In this document: piece after piece, positions 1 to 9,706 of the stretch
Layout: each line of letters starts with the position of its first letter
Position numbering within the stretch: position 1 is the first letter of the stretch
The notes under the pieces: generated by a model
Told to the model about the DNA's origin: nothing
Seen by the model: the letters and a program-made list of their open reading frames with translations, nothing else
Database searches by the model: none
Translations under genes and position numbers: made by a program
DNA from: Aliarcobacter sp.
Lineage (GTDB): Bacteria > Campylobacterota > Campylobacteria > Campylobacterales > Arcobacteraceae
Assembly: GCA_028688995.1 (NCBI GenBank)
Contig: JAQTXB010000010.1
Span: forward strand, 29,948-93,947
Length of the DNA stretch: 64,000 nucleotides
Direction: 5' to 3'

Positions 1-994
1 CTGTACCTACTTTAAATGTTACAGTTTCTGCAGCTGTTGTTGGATTTGCAAATGTTACTGTATATGTAATAGTTGCACTCTCTTCATTCCCACTTGATAC
101 TGACGTCAACGTATAGTTTGTTGTATCCACTGTATCACTTACTGTTACACTTCCAGTTGCCGTACTATCAACTGTTGCAAATCCTCCACCACTTGTTGAA
201 TCTACACTTACAGTATATTTCTCACCATCCACATATACATCATCTCCTTGAATAGGAAATGGTGTTGAAGCTACTGGTATTCCTACTACATAGTCTGTAC
301 CAAATGTGATTGTTGCTCCATTACTTAAAGTTATAATCAAAGGAGTTACAGGTGTTTGATTAAGTGTTGCACTTATTGTTGCTGTTCCACTACCTTCTAG
401 TACAGTAACATCACCTATAAAAGAAAACACTGCATCTAACAATGGAGCTGCTTCAACTATCTGTGCTGTTTCAACTGTAGTTAAACCACCTAAATCAGTT
501 GTATCTCTTAAATCTGTATTTATATCTACTTCTGCACCTGTTCTATTTTCTAATCTTGCTAACAGTACACCTGATGATTCACCTGTTGGAGTTGTATCAC
601 CTCCTGCAGCTGCTGCACCTAATTTCTCAATATCTTGTAATGTTAAAGTAGCATCTTGGTTATTTTGTTGTGAATCTACTTGAGTACTACTTGCAGTATC
701 TAATAAAAGAGATTCATTTAATTCTCCATTTTTGACAACTGTATCTGAGTTTAATTCTAAACCTAACATTGTTTCATCAAATAGTTGTTGACTATCGCCA
801 AGTACATTTATTAATTTTGAATTATCATTTAAAGCTACAGTAAGTAAATTTGAAGCACTATTTGCACCACTTCCTATTATAATATCTCCACTAGTTATAG
901 TATCACCAACTTTTGCAACACTAACAACTCCATCTGCATTTTTTATAAAAAATGACCCATTTATTGAACTTATACTTCCGATTACTTGTGCCAT
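1..994 (-). CDS. LapA/BapA-like T1SS giant adhesin, N-terminal part (runs off window edge)
   Basis: Open frame from ATG at 992-994 (MAQVIGSISSINGSFFIKNADGVVSVAKVGDTITSGDIIIG...), a typical retention-module N-terminus, then Calx-beta/Ig-like repeat sequence; T1SS genes lie directly upstream in the same orientation. Absent from the ORF track because it is open at the edge. Confidence 0.85.
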   Translation of the reverse strand, partial: MAQVIGSISSINGSFFIKNADGVVSVAKVGDTITSGDIIIGSGANSASNLLTVALNDNSKLINVLGDSQQLFDETMLGLELNSDTVVKNGELNESLLLDTASSTQVDSQQNNQDATLTLQDIEKLGAAAAGGDTTPTGESSGVLLARLENRTGAEVDINTDLRDTTDLGGLTTVETAQIVEAAPLLDAVFSFIGDVTVLEGSGTATISATLNQTPVTPLIITLSNGATITFGTDYVVGIPVASTPFPIQGDDVYVDGEKYTVSVDSTSGGGFATVDSTATGSVTVSDTVDTTNYTLTSVSSGNEESATITYTVTFANPTTAAETVTFKVGT

Positions 995-1081
995 TGTGTA
1001 CTCCTAGTTTTTATCTTAATCTCAGTATATAACTAAGCAAAAATAAAATCTATTGTACTTTGGTGTAAATTGTAAAAATAT

Positions 1082-1684
1082 TTAGTGATTGAATAAAAGT
1101 AAAAAGGCTAGTCTATTTGAGACATTAAATTTTTCATATATATTTTTTGTGTGAGCTTTTACAGTTCTTATTGTAATATTTAGTTGTTCTGAAATTTCAA
1201 GATACGATAATTTTTTTAAAACCAGTTCTGCCACCTCTTTTTCTCTAGCTGATAAAAGTTTTAATTTTTCATCTATTGCATTAGGATTTGCTTCATATCT
1301 CATTCTTTGTACTGTTTCATTTATAAATTCAGGATATAACCAAATATTTCCATCAGAGACACTATTTATTGCCTCTTTTAAGTGAATATCATCCATCATT
1401 AGATTTCCATAACACTTTATTCCTAAAAAGATTAGCTGTTTACCTGTTTCATAATTAGGTGTTGAATCAAGAATCATTAAATAAGCATTTTGTTCAATTA
1501 AAGAGCTCAATATTGTGAAATCATCTTCACACTCTTCAATATTCATTATAATGATAATAGACTCTTTTTTAGCCTCAAGATATAAATTTTCATACTTACT
1601 TATAACATCAAAAGTATAAGAACTCAACAATTTTTTATATCTATCTATTAGATTCAAATCTTTGCTATAAACTACAATTTTCAT
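1082..1684 (-). CDS. LuxR-family (HTH) transcriptional regulator with receiver-like N-terminus
   Basis: C-terminal LSAREKEVAELVLKKLSYLEISEQLNITIRTVKAHTKNIYEKFNV is a LuxR HTH; N-terminus resembles a receiver but lacks the phospho-Asp. Confidence 0.85.
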   Translation of the reverse strand: MKIVVYSKDLNLIDRYKKLLSSYTFDVISKYENLYLEAKKESIIIIMNIEECEDDFTILSSLIEQNAYLMILDSTPNYETGKQLIFLGIKCYGNLMMDDIHLKEAINSVSDGNIWLYPEFINETVQRMRYEANPNAIDEKLKLLSAREKEVAELVLKKLSYLEISEQLNITIRTVKAHTKNIYEKFNVSNRLAFLLLFNH

Positions 1685-1685
1685 G

Positions 1686-3014
1686 TTACTTCTCCGTGAA
1701 TGTATATTGTTTAGCTCTTAATATTGGTTTTAAAATATAATCCAATATTGATTTCTTCCCAGTTAGAATATCTACATTTGCAACCATTCCAGGAATAATA
1801 GGAAATTCTTTCCCATTTTTTTCAAGATAATTTTTTGTTGCTTGAATTTGTAGTTTATAAAAGCTTTTTTTATCTTCATCTGTTTCTGTATCAGCACTTA
1901 TTTTTATAACTTTTCCATCTAATCCACCATAAATTGCATAATCATAAGCAGTAAATTTTATTTTTGCATCTTGGTTATAATATATAAAAGCAATATCAGA
2001 AGGTTTAATTTTTGTTTCTATTAATAATGTTTCCCCTGTAGGTACAACTTCAACAAGATTATCTCCTGGTTTTATAACTCCACCTATTGTATTAAAAAAT
2101 ATTTTTTGTATAATACCGTCCTCTGGTGAATATACATTAGTTCTTTTTACCTTATCTTTCAAGCTGTAAATACTCGCATTTATTCTTTCAATTTCACCTG
2201 TAGATTTATTTAGTTCCTCTTGAGCTAATTGTTTAAACTCATCTTTTACATCATGAAGTTTATTTTTAGCTTCTTCAATTGAAGATTTTATTTTATTAAT
2301 TGAGATTCTAACACCAGATAACTCTTTTCCTATATTATTAGCTTCTCTTTTTAATTTTAAAAAGTCTGTATTTGATCTAACTTTCTGTTCAACAAGAGGT
2401 GCTGCAATTCTTAATTCTTCTTGAATCAATGAATATTCACTTGATAAATAATTAAGACTACTATTTGCAGATGATAAATCATTTTCTTTTTGTATTAATT
2501 GTTCTTTTAATACTATTGTTTCATTTTCTAATTTATTTTTATTTATGTCATATAAACTTTTTTCTAAGTTTAAATATTGTTGTAAATCTTTATTCTTATT
2601 ATCATAAACAATAAAATCTTCATCATTAATTTCAGCTTTTAATCTCATTATCTTTGCATTTAATTCTAATGCTTTTAATTTAGTTGATTCATAATCTGCA
2701 ATTGATTTTTGATTATCAATTCTAATAAGAATCTGATCTTTTTTTACAATATCACCCTCTTTTACTAAAATTTCTTCAATAATCCCACCTTCTAGATTTT
2801 GAATCATTTTATTTTGACTTTGGGCAATTACTTTTCCCTCACCTCTTACAATTTCATCAATCTTTGCAAAATATGCCCACGTAATTAGTGCAATAACTGT
2901 CACAATCCAAAACCAAAGAATCAACCTAAATTTTTTTGGACTTTGTTCAAGAATGGCAGAACCAATACTATTCATAAAATCATAATCATCTTGACTATAG
3001 TTATATTTATTCAT
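1686..3014 (-). CDS. T1SS membrane fusion protein, HlyD/LapC family
   Basis: Single N-terminal TM, biotinyl-lipoyl-like GEGKVIAQSQNKMIQNLEGGIIEEILVKEGDIV, coiled coil, C-terminal barrel; overlaps the ABC gene. Confidence 0.9.
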   Translation of the reverse strand: MNKYNYSQDDYDFMNSIGSAILEQSPKKFRLILWFWIVTVIALITWAYFAKIDEIVRGEGKVIAQSQNKMIQNLEGGIIEEILVKEGDIVKKDQILIRIDNQKSIADYESTKLKALELNAKIMRLKAEINDEDFIVYDNKNKDLQQYLNLEKSLYDINKNKLENETIVLKEQLIQKENDLSSANSSLNYLSSEYSLIQEELRIAAPLVEQKVRSNTDFLKLKREANNIGKELSGVRISINKIKSSIEEAKNKLHDVKDEFKQLAQEELNKSTGEIERINASIYSLKDKVKRTNVYSPEDGIIQKIFFNTIGGVIKPGDNLVEVVPTGETLLIETKIKPSDIAFIYYNQDAKIKFTAYDYAIYGGLDGKVIKISADTETDEDKKSFYKLQIQATKNYLEKNGKEFPIIPGMVANVDILTGKKSILDYILKPILRAKQYTFTEK

Positions 3015-5178
3015 CAGTGAAACTACCTCCTTGTGATAAAGTTTTTATTACCTCATCTTTAGTTCCATTAATATATATCGAGTGATTATTTAAAACTATA
3101 ACCCTATCAGCAATTTCTAAAAGTGACATTTTTTGAGTAACCAAAAACATAGTTTTATTTTGAAGATTTAATTTTAAATTATATAAAACATTATGTTCAG
3201 TTTGTCTATCCATAGAATTTAAAGGTTCATCTAAAAGTACAATAGGATAATCAAATAAAAAAGCCCTTGCAATCCCTACTGATTGAGCTTGTCCACCTGA
3301 TAATCCTTCTCCATTTTCTCCAATTAACATTTCATATCCTCTAGGATGTGTATTTGCAAATTTATCAACACACGCAATCTGAGCAGCTTTTATCATTTTT
3401 TCATCATTTACAAAAGAGGCTCTAAAAACAATATTGTCTTTTAATGTTCCATGAAATAATGAAACATGCTGAGAAACATATCCTATATTTTTTCTTAAAT
3501 TAGCTGGATCAATTTGAGATAAATCGACATCATCTATTAATATAGTTCCTTCTGTAGGTTCATATAATTTTAATATTAATTTTAAAATAGTGCTTTTTCC
3601 AGAACCAATTCTTCCAAGAATTGCCACATGTTCACCTGGATTTATCACAAAAGATACATTTTTTAATATTTCAACATCAGTATTTGGATAAGTAAAAGAG
3701 ACATTTCTAAATTCAATTTTTCCTTTAAAATCATGATAAGAAACAAAATTCTTTTCTTTAGGTCGCTCAACAGCTCTATTCATAATATCATTTAATAATC
3801 TATATGAATTTGCAGCATCTTCATAATTTGTAATAAGTCCAGCTGCTTGTCCCATTGGTGCAACTGCCCTTGAACTTAAAATTACAATGGCAATTAATCC
3901 ACCCATAGTTAATTTAAAATCTTGAATTAAATAAACACCTGCTACAACAATACCAACTGTATTTAATTGAATTAATAATGAAGAAAAAAATGGAATAAAA
4001 GCAGCTAACATTCTTGAATATAAGCCATTTTTAGCAATTTTACCACTACTTTCTTCCCAATCCCATTGAATATTACTAGAAGTTCCTAAACTTTTTAAAG
4101 TCTCAAGATTATTTAAAACCTCTATTAATATAGAATTCTTTTTTGAAGATATTTCGCTTATTCTTTTAATATTTGTTTGAATTGGTTCTCGTAATATTAT
4201 TGCAGTGATTAAAATAATTAAAGAGACTAATAAAGGAATTAAAACTATTACTCCACCAATATAATAAATTACAACCATAAAAATTATTGTAAAAGGTAAA
4301 TCAATAAAGGCTATTAATGTAGCATTTGTAAGAAAAGCTCGAATCATGTCAAAATTTTTTAAATTATTCGCAAAAGCGCCAATTGGTTTTGGTATTTGCT
4401 CAAGTTTTAAACCTAATATTTTTTCAAAAATAAGTGAAGACATAATTACATCACTTTTTTTTGCAGCAATTTCTAAAAAATAACTTCGTATTAATTTTAA
4501 AAAAATATCCAAAGAATAAACTAAAAAGATACCACCAGCAAAAAACCATAGTGTTTCAATTGCATTATTTGGTATTACTCTGTCATATACATTCATGGTA
4601 AATAAAGGAGTTGCTAAAACAAAAAGATTTACTAGAATAGATGCAAAAATAACATCCACATATATACTTCTTGAGTATTTTAATGTACTCCAAAACCAAT
4701 GTTTGTTTTCTATATGTAAATTTCTATCAAACTCACTATCTTTATAATTAAAACTTTTTTTAATTAAAATAGCATAACCTAAATACTCTTTTTCAATAGT
4801 TTCAATATCATGCCACTGCTCAACAATATCACCAGAGAGCTCAGAAATGATTTTTATTTTTTTTCTGTCATTTGAAAAAGAGTCTAATAGACAAGAATTT
4901 GAATTTGACAATAAAAGAATTACAGGGAGTTGAAGATTTGAAAAATCTTTCATATCCCTTTTTATAAATTTAGTTTTTAGACCAGCTCTATTAGCTGCTC
5001 GTGAAAACAAACCTTTAGAATTAGAAACTGAAAATAACTGAGGATTTTCTACTCCTTTTTCAAGAGGGAGTCCAAATACCAAGGACTCCTTACTATAAGG
5101 CTTATAATAAAACTTTGTATATGTTACAAGACTATCAAGTAACGAACTAAAACCTTCTTTATTTTCAAACTCTGTCAT
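3007..5178 (-). CDS. T1SS ABC transporter/permease, LapB/HlyB type with C39-like N-terminal domain
   Basis: Walker A GRIGSGKST, signature LSGGQAQSVGIARA, Walker B IVLLDEP, ABC transmembrane domain, N-terminal peptidase-like extension. Confidence 0.92.
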   Translation of the reverse strand: MTEFENKEGFSSLLDSLVTYTKFYYKPYSKESLVFGLPLEKGVENPQLFSVSNSKGLFSRAANRAGLKTKFIKRDMKDFSNLQLPVILLLSNSNSCLLDSFSNDRKKIKIISELSGDIVEQWHDIETIEKEYLGYAILIKKSFNYKDSEFDRNLHIENKHWFWSTLKYSRSIYVDVIFASILVNLFVLATPLFTMNVYDRVIPNNAIETLWFFAGGIFLVYSLDIFLKLIRSYFLEIAAKKSDVIMSSLIFEKILGLKLEQIPKPIGAFANNLKNFDMIRAFLTNATLIAFIDLPFTIIFMVVIYYIGGVIVLIPLLVSLIILITAIILREPIQTNIKRISEISSKKNSILIEVLNNLETLKSLGTSSNIQWDWEESSGKIAKNGLYSRMLAAFIPFFSSLLIQLNTVGIVVAGVYLIQDFKLTMGGLIAIVILSSRAVAPMGQAAGLITNYEDAANSYRLLNDIMNRAVERPKEKNFVSYHDFKGKIEFRNVSFTYPNTDVEILKNVSFVINPGEHVAILGRIGSGKSTILKLILKLYEPTEGTILIDDVDLSQIDPANLRKNIGYVSQHVSLFHGTLKDNIVFRASFVNDEKMIKAAQIACVDKFANTHPRGYEMLIGENGEGLSGGQAQSVGIARAFLFDYPIVLLDEPLNSMDRQTEHNVLYNLKLNLQNKTMFLVTQKMSLLEIADRVIVLNNHSIYINGTKDEVIKTLSQGGSFTDE

Positions 5179-5207
5179 TTTCGCCCCAATAAAAAAGTTA
5201 AACTTTT

Positions 5208-7031
5208 TTAATTATAATTTTTATAAAAATTTTTTACAGTTTCTATATTTTCAAGATAAGGTTTATTCTCTTTTACTACTGCAGGCATTTTAGACAATGC
5301 TTCATAAGCACTTTTTTTATCTTCATAAACATTTGAAACAACTTTATAAAGTTGTTTTTTATGCTCTTGTGTTACATATCCTAAAACAACAGAGTTGTCA
5401 GATAAGTTAGCACTTTTTATAAAATTATCTACTTCTGTTTTTGATGAAAGAGTCGCTAGATTTATTACAAAACCATTCTCTTTTTCTAAAAATGAACTCA
5501 CACTAGAATTTTTTTCTGTACTTTTTATTGAATTTGTTACAGGTACATTCTCAATAACTTGTACTTTTGATTCACTACAACCATACATATCAACTTTAAA
5601 TCCAGTTTGTGTATTGTCACATAAATCTTTATTGTCTTCTATACCATCTTTATCTTTATCAATAGCACCTAGTTCTAAAGAGTTTGGATTAGTTAGACCT
5701 TCAAATCCCGCATTAACTGGTGAATAATATTTTTGTGCCTCTGTAGAGAACAGACTATTCACCATCTCTCCCATAGCATCTAGAACCCTATATTTTGCAA
5801 ATAATAAATCATATGTAGCATTAATAATTTTACTTCTTGAAGAGATATAATCATCTTGAGCTGTTAATAAATCTATTAGAGTTCTAGTTCCATCTTCAAA
5901 CTCTGCTCTATATAAATCAAGAGTTGCTTTACTTTGTTCTTTATAAGAATTTAGAAAAACTAATTGTTTTTCTATCATAGTATAAGCAGACCATGATAAT
6001 TGAAGCCCCTCAACAATCTGTCTTTTTATCTCTCTTTGAGTTTCATACTCTTGCATTACATTTATTTTATTTTTATTAACATTATTTATATCAGCATTTC
6101 CTCTATATAAATTTTGTTTAAATACAACTAATGCAGTGTAATTTCTATTATGATCTGGAGAATCTCCTGTATTTCTATCAAAATTATAAGCAAACTCAAA
6201 ATCTACTGTAGGTGAAAAAACGCTTTTACTCTCTTTTAGAGCAGCTTTTGATGTTTTAATATTATATTCAGACACAATCATCGAAGGATTATTTTCAGCA
6301 GAGTAAAGTGTTGCTTCATCTATTGTTGCTGGTAATTTAGAATTAAAAGTAGGAAGTGTTAATTCAGCTTCGTTAACTTTTTTACCTAATAATTTTCCTA
6401 AATTAAATTGTGCATCCATCAAATTATTCTCTTGTGTTAAAAGATTAAATTCTGCTAATTGTAAACTAGAATCAACTTTTTTAACATCAGATAATAATCC
6501 TGAACCACCATCACTTAATTTTTTAGTTTTATTTAGAATATCTTGTGTTAATAATATATTCTCTTTTTCTAAAGTATGTAATTCCTTAAACTTAAGAACA
6601 TTCAAATAGTTTTTAACTACATTAAAAGCTATATCATTTGTTTTTTCAACATAGTTATAAGCAGCTGCCATAACTCTTGCTTCTTCATACTCTATTTTAT
6701 ATTTTGTACCAAAACCTTTAAATAAATTTTGTGTTAAAACTAAAGAATTCTGATACATATGATAACCATTTCTACTAAAAGCAGCAGAGCTAGAAGAAGG
6801 ACTATCATAATTATATTTGTAACCCATTTTACTAATTAAATCTAAGGTTGGTGCATATTCTGATTTTGCGATTTTTAAATCATAAATAGTTTTATCATAA
6901 TTTTTAAGTCGTTCTAAAACTACTGGATTTGTTGTAAGTGCATCATCTAAAGCCTCATTTAATGTCAAGGCATTTAAATTTACACTTGCTACCAAAGACA
7001 CTATTAAACTTGAATAAATTATAGCTTTCAT
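5208..7031 (-). CDS. TolC/LapE-family outer-membrane efflux protein with C-terminal TSP3-like and SPOR-like extension
   Basis: Signal peptide and TolC repeats (LNEALDDALTTNPVVLE...; GTRTLIDLLTAQDDYISSRSKI); C-terminus DKDKDGIEDNKDLCDNTQTGFKVDMYGC plus SPOR-like NGFVINLATLSSKTEVDNFIKSA...LYKVVSNVYEDKKSAYEAL. Confidence 0.88.
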   Translation of the reverse strand: MKAIIYSSLIVSLVASVNLNALTLNEALDDALTTNPVVLERLKNYDKTIYDLKIAKSEYAPTLDLISKMGYKYNYDSPSSSSAAFSRNGYHMYQNSLVLTQNLFKGFGTKYKIEYEEARVMAAAYNYVEKTNDIAFNVVKNYLNVLKFKELHTLEKENILLTQDILNKTKKLSDGGSGLLSDVKKVDSSLQLAEFNLLTQENNLMDAQFNLGKLLGKKVNEAELTLPTFNSKLPATIDEATLYSAENNPSMIVSEYNIKTSKAALKESKSVFSPTVDFEFAYNFDRNTGDSPDHNRNYTALVVFKQNLYRGNADINNVNKNKINVMQEYETQREIKRQIVEGLQLSWSAYTMIEKQLVFLNSYKEQSKATLDLYRAEFEDGTRTLIDLLTAQDDYISSRSKIINATYDLLFAKYRVLDAMGEMVNSLFSTEAQKYYSPVNAGFEGLTNPNSLELGAIDKDKDGIEDNKDLCDNTQTGFKVDMYGCSESKVQVIENVPVTNSIKSTEKNSSVSSFLEKENGFVINLATLSSKTEVDNFIKSANLSDNSVVLGYVTQEHKKQLYKVVSNVYEDKKSAYEALSKMPAVVKENKPYLENIETVKNFYKNYN

Positions 7032-7202
7032 AAGATTCTCCTTTTATACCGTTATGAACAAAGTTTACAACTTAAAATATTAAATAAATAATTAATTAAT
7101 GGAAAATAAACAAAGAATTAACAGGGAAAAATTCATCTAGCTGTAAAATAAAATAATTTATATATGTAAAAAATAATGATTAAAATTTTTAGAGAGTATA
7201 AT

Positions 7203-7236
7203 AATAATATAGTTTCAAAGAGAAAACTATATTATT
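7203..7236 (-). terminator. Stem-loop at the 3' end of 7232-7591
   Basis: Perfect 13-bp inverted repeat AATAATATAGTTT / AAACTATATTATT with 8-nt loop. Confidence 0.5.
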
Positions 7237-7591
7237 TAATAAATTGTTTTTCTATTTCTTGAGGAGTAAGTTCTATATTCTTTTCATTTAAAAATCCATA
7301 AAAATAAGTATCATCTTCTGTTATAAGCTTTATTACTAAAATATTTTTATCCGGATAATTCTTAACAAATTTCTCAATGGCTTCTTCTGCTGAATTATTC
7401 CAATATTTTTCAATTTCATCATTATTCCCAACATCACAAAACAAACAATCCTCGCACATTGAAAATAAGTAATTCCCTGCACCTTCATATATCTCTAAAG
7501 AGTTATTATCATTATCTAATTTTTCATTTGTGAAAGGGCAATATAAACTAACTTTTCCAACACTTTTACGTTCTATTACAACCATATTCAT
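7232..7591 (-). CDS. Hypothetical protein with Cys-rich MCEDCLFCD motif
   Basis: 119-aa ORF in a gap; CxxCxxC cluster; no family recognised. Confidence 0.6.
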   Translation of the reverse strand: MNMVVIERKSVGKVSLYCPFTNEKLDNDNNSLEIYEGAGNYLFSMCEDCLFCDVGNNDEIEKYWNNSAEEAIEKFVKNYPDKNILVIKLITEDDTYFYGFLNEKNIELTPQEIEKQFIK

Positions 7592-7648
7592 ACTTATCCT
7601 TTTTTATTGGAATTATACTATTTATTAAATTATTAATGCTAAAAGCTA

Positions 7649-9583
7649 TTAATCTTTTGAAGTCTTATTTTTACCACTTTTTTTTGATTGATACATTAAT
7701 TTATCAATTCTTTCATAGATAGAATCAACATCATCATCTTCATTTACTTGACTCAATCCTACACTTATTGTAATTTCTTCATTCTCTATTATAATCATTT
7801 TAGAGATTTTTTCTCTAATTTTCTCGACTACTTCAAATGCTTCATCTATTAAAGTTTTAGGGAAAATAATTATAAATTCCTCTCCTCCAACTCTAAATAT
7901 CAAATCAGTTTTTCTAATTAATAATTTAACTTCATCTGTCATCTCTTTTAAAACTTTATCACCAATATCATGGCCATAAGTATCATTAATATTTTTAAAA
8001 TTATCTATATCATACATTGCAATACAAAAAATACTGTTATATCTTTGGTATAAATCAAATTTCTCTTTTAATCTTTCATTGAATGCTTTTCTATTAAAAA
8101 TATTTGTTAATTCATCATGGTAAGCTTGTTCTTTTAACTTTTCATGAATCTCATGTAACTCAGTTATATCTCTACTTATTCCTAAAATACCTTGTTTATT
8201 ATTCTTTTTATATTGAAGAGGAATTTTTTTAGTTTGAAGAAGTATTTTTTTAGTTTGAAGAAGTATTTTTTTAGTTTCAAAAAGAACCCACTCTTCGTTT
8301 ATTAATATTCTTTTTGCTTTAATAACTGCCAAATCTTTTTCTTGAAATCCTTTTGCAACTTCTTCTTCAAAAAGTTCAAAATCATCTTTTCCTATAATTT
8401 CTGACTCTTTTTTCCCTATAAATCTCTCAAAACTTTTATTACAACCTAAATATCTAAGTTTGCAATCCTTAAAAAAGATAAAATCATCTGTTGTATTTAT
8501 CACTGTTTTTAATAAATTTTTAATTTGATGATTTTTATTAAAAAAGTAAATTATCAGTAATAAAACAAAAAATAAAAAAGCTATTGTTATAAAAATCAGA
8601 CTCTCTTCTTGATGAGTAAGTTCAAAAGTCATGGTTTTATGTGGATTTTCATCATAAATAAAAGAATCTATATCCATATCTTTATTTACTAAACCAACTA
8701 ATTTAAAGACATTTACAGTATTTTTTAATTTTTTTCCATCAATGTCTCCAATATTTTCATCATAAGCATAGGCCATTTTTTTTAAAATTTCACCCTCTTT
8801 TACTAAATGAATAAATGATTTATTTTGAGTATTATATTTATTGAATATAATTTCTGCTGTTTCACCTATATTTTCAAAGGCATATTTCCAACCTTTTATT
8901 GTTGCATCATAAAAATCTTTTGTAAGTTTGGGATTATTTTTTATAAATATTGATGATGAAAAAAGAATATCATTGTAAAAATCAAAACCAAAATCTTTTG
9001 GATGAAATATTTTATATTCTATATTTTTATCTTTTAATAATATTGGTTCATTAGACATATATGATGCCATTGCATCTGTATTCCCATTAATCAAATCCCC
9101 TATATTAAAAGAGTGTTCTTGTCTTATAAAATCACTCTCCCTTAAACCATTTGCACTTAACATTGCCAATATTGATGCCGAATTAGCCGCATCATTTGTA
9201 ATCATTATTTTTTTATTTTTTAAATCTTTAACACTGTTTATATTGGAATCTTTTTTTACTAAAAGCATCAAAGGAGATTCTTGAAGAGTTGCTCCTAAAG
9301 CAACAACATCAGCGCCATTTATTCTGTCGATTAATAAAGAACTACTTCCTATTGCAAAATCTGCCCTTTTAGTTTTTACCATCTGTATTAAATCTGTATT
9401 TGAAGTAAATTCTTTAATATCCAAATCAATGCCAACATCATTGTAAAAGCCTTTTTCTTTGGCAATATAATATCCAGCAAATTGAAATTGATTTAACCAG
9501 TTTAATTGAAGAGTTATTTTCTTATTAGTATTTGCAGATAATAAAATAGAGATCGAGATTAAAATTAATAGAATTTTTTTCAT
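7649..9583 (-). CDS. THI5/NMT1-like periplasmic sensor, TM, PAS and GGDEF diguanylate cyclase
   Basis: Signal peptide MKKILLILISISILLSA; LQLNWLNQFQFAGYYIAKEKGFYNDVGIDLDIKEF (THI5-like SBP); GGDEF motif RVGGEEF. Start chosen at Met11 of the ORF because of the adjacent AAAGGTGG RBS. Confidence 0.88.
   Translation of the reverse strand: MKKILLILISISILLSANTNKKITLQLNWLNQFQFAGYYIAKEKGFYNDVGIDLDIKEFTSNTDLIQMVKTKRADFAIGSSSLLIDRINGADVVALGATLQESPLMLLVKKDSNINSVKDLKNKKIMITNDAANSASILAMLSANGLRESDFIRQEHSFNIGDLINGNTDAMASYMSNEPILLKDKNIEYKIFHPKDFGFDFYNDILFSSSIFIKNNPKLTKDFYDATIKGWKYAFENIGETAEIIFNKYNTQNKSFIHLVKEGEILKKMAYAYDENIGDIDGKKLKNTVNVFKLVGLVNKDMDIDSFIYDENPHKTMTFELTHQEESLIFITIAFLFFVLLLIIYFFNKNHQIKNLLKTVINTTDDFIFFKDCKLRYLGCNKSFERFIGKKESEIIGKDDFELFEEEVAKGFQEKDLAVIKAKRILINEEWVLFETKKILLQTKKILLQTKKIPLQYKKNNKQGILGISRDITELHEIHEKLKEQAYHDELTNIFNRKAFNERLKEKFDLYQRYNSIFCIAMYDIDNFKNINDTYGHDIGDKVLKEMTDEVKLLIRKTDLIFRVGGEEFIIIFPKTLIDEAFEVVEKIREKISKMIIIENEEITISVGLSQVNEDDDVDSIYERIDKLMYQSKKSGKNKTSKD
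8215..8277. repeat. Three tandem 21-bp units inside a CDS
   Basis: 8236-8256 and 8257-8277 are identical (GAAGAAGTATTTTTTTAGTTT); 8215-8235 is a variant (GAAGAGGAATTTTTTTAGTTT). Encodes TKKILLQ TKKILLQ TKKIPLQ. Confidence 0.9.
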
Positions 9584-9706
9584 AATTCCACCTTTCAAAA
9601 AGTCATTCTTCAATAAATTTAGAAATATAATTATAATAACATAAAAATGTAATTATAATCTAAGATGAAAGAGTTATTTTATAAAAATTAAGAGAAAAAG
9701 GAAAGT

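Noticed and set aside
73-255. 60-aa plus-strand ORF
   Set aside because: Antisense to the adhesin frame; low-complexity Leu/His/Ser/Tyr composition mirrors the repeat-rich coding strand.
5395-5727. 110-aa plus-strand ORF
   Set aside because: Lies wholly antisense to the TolC-like gene; no recognisable domain.
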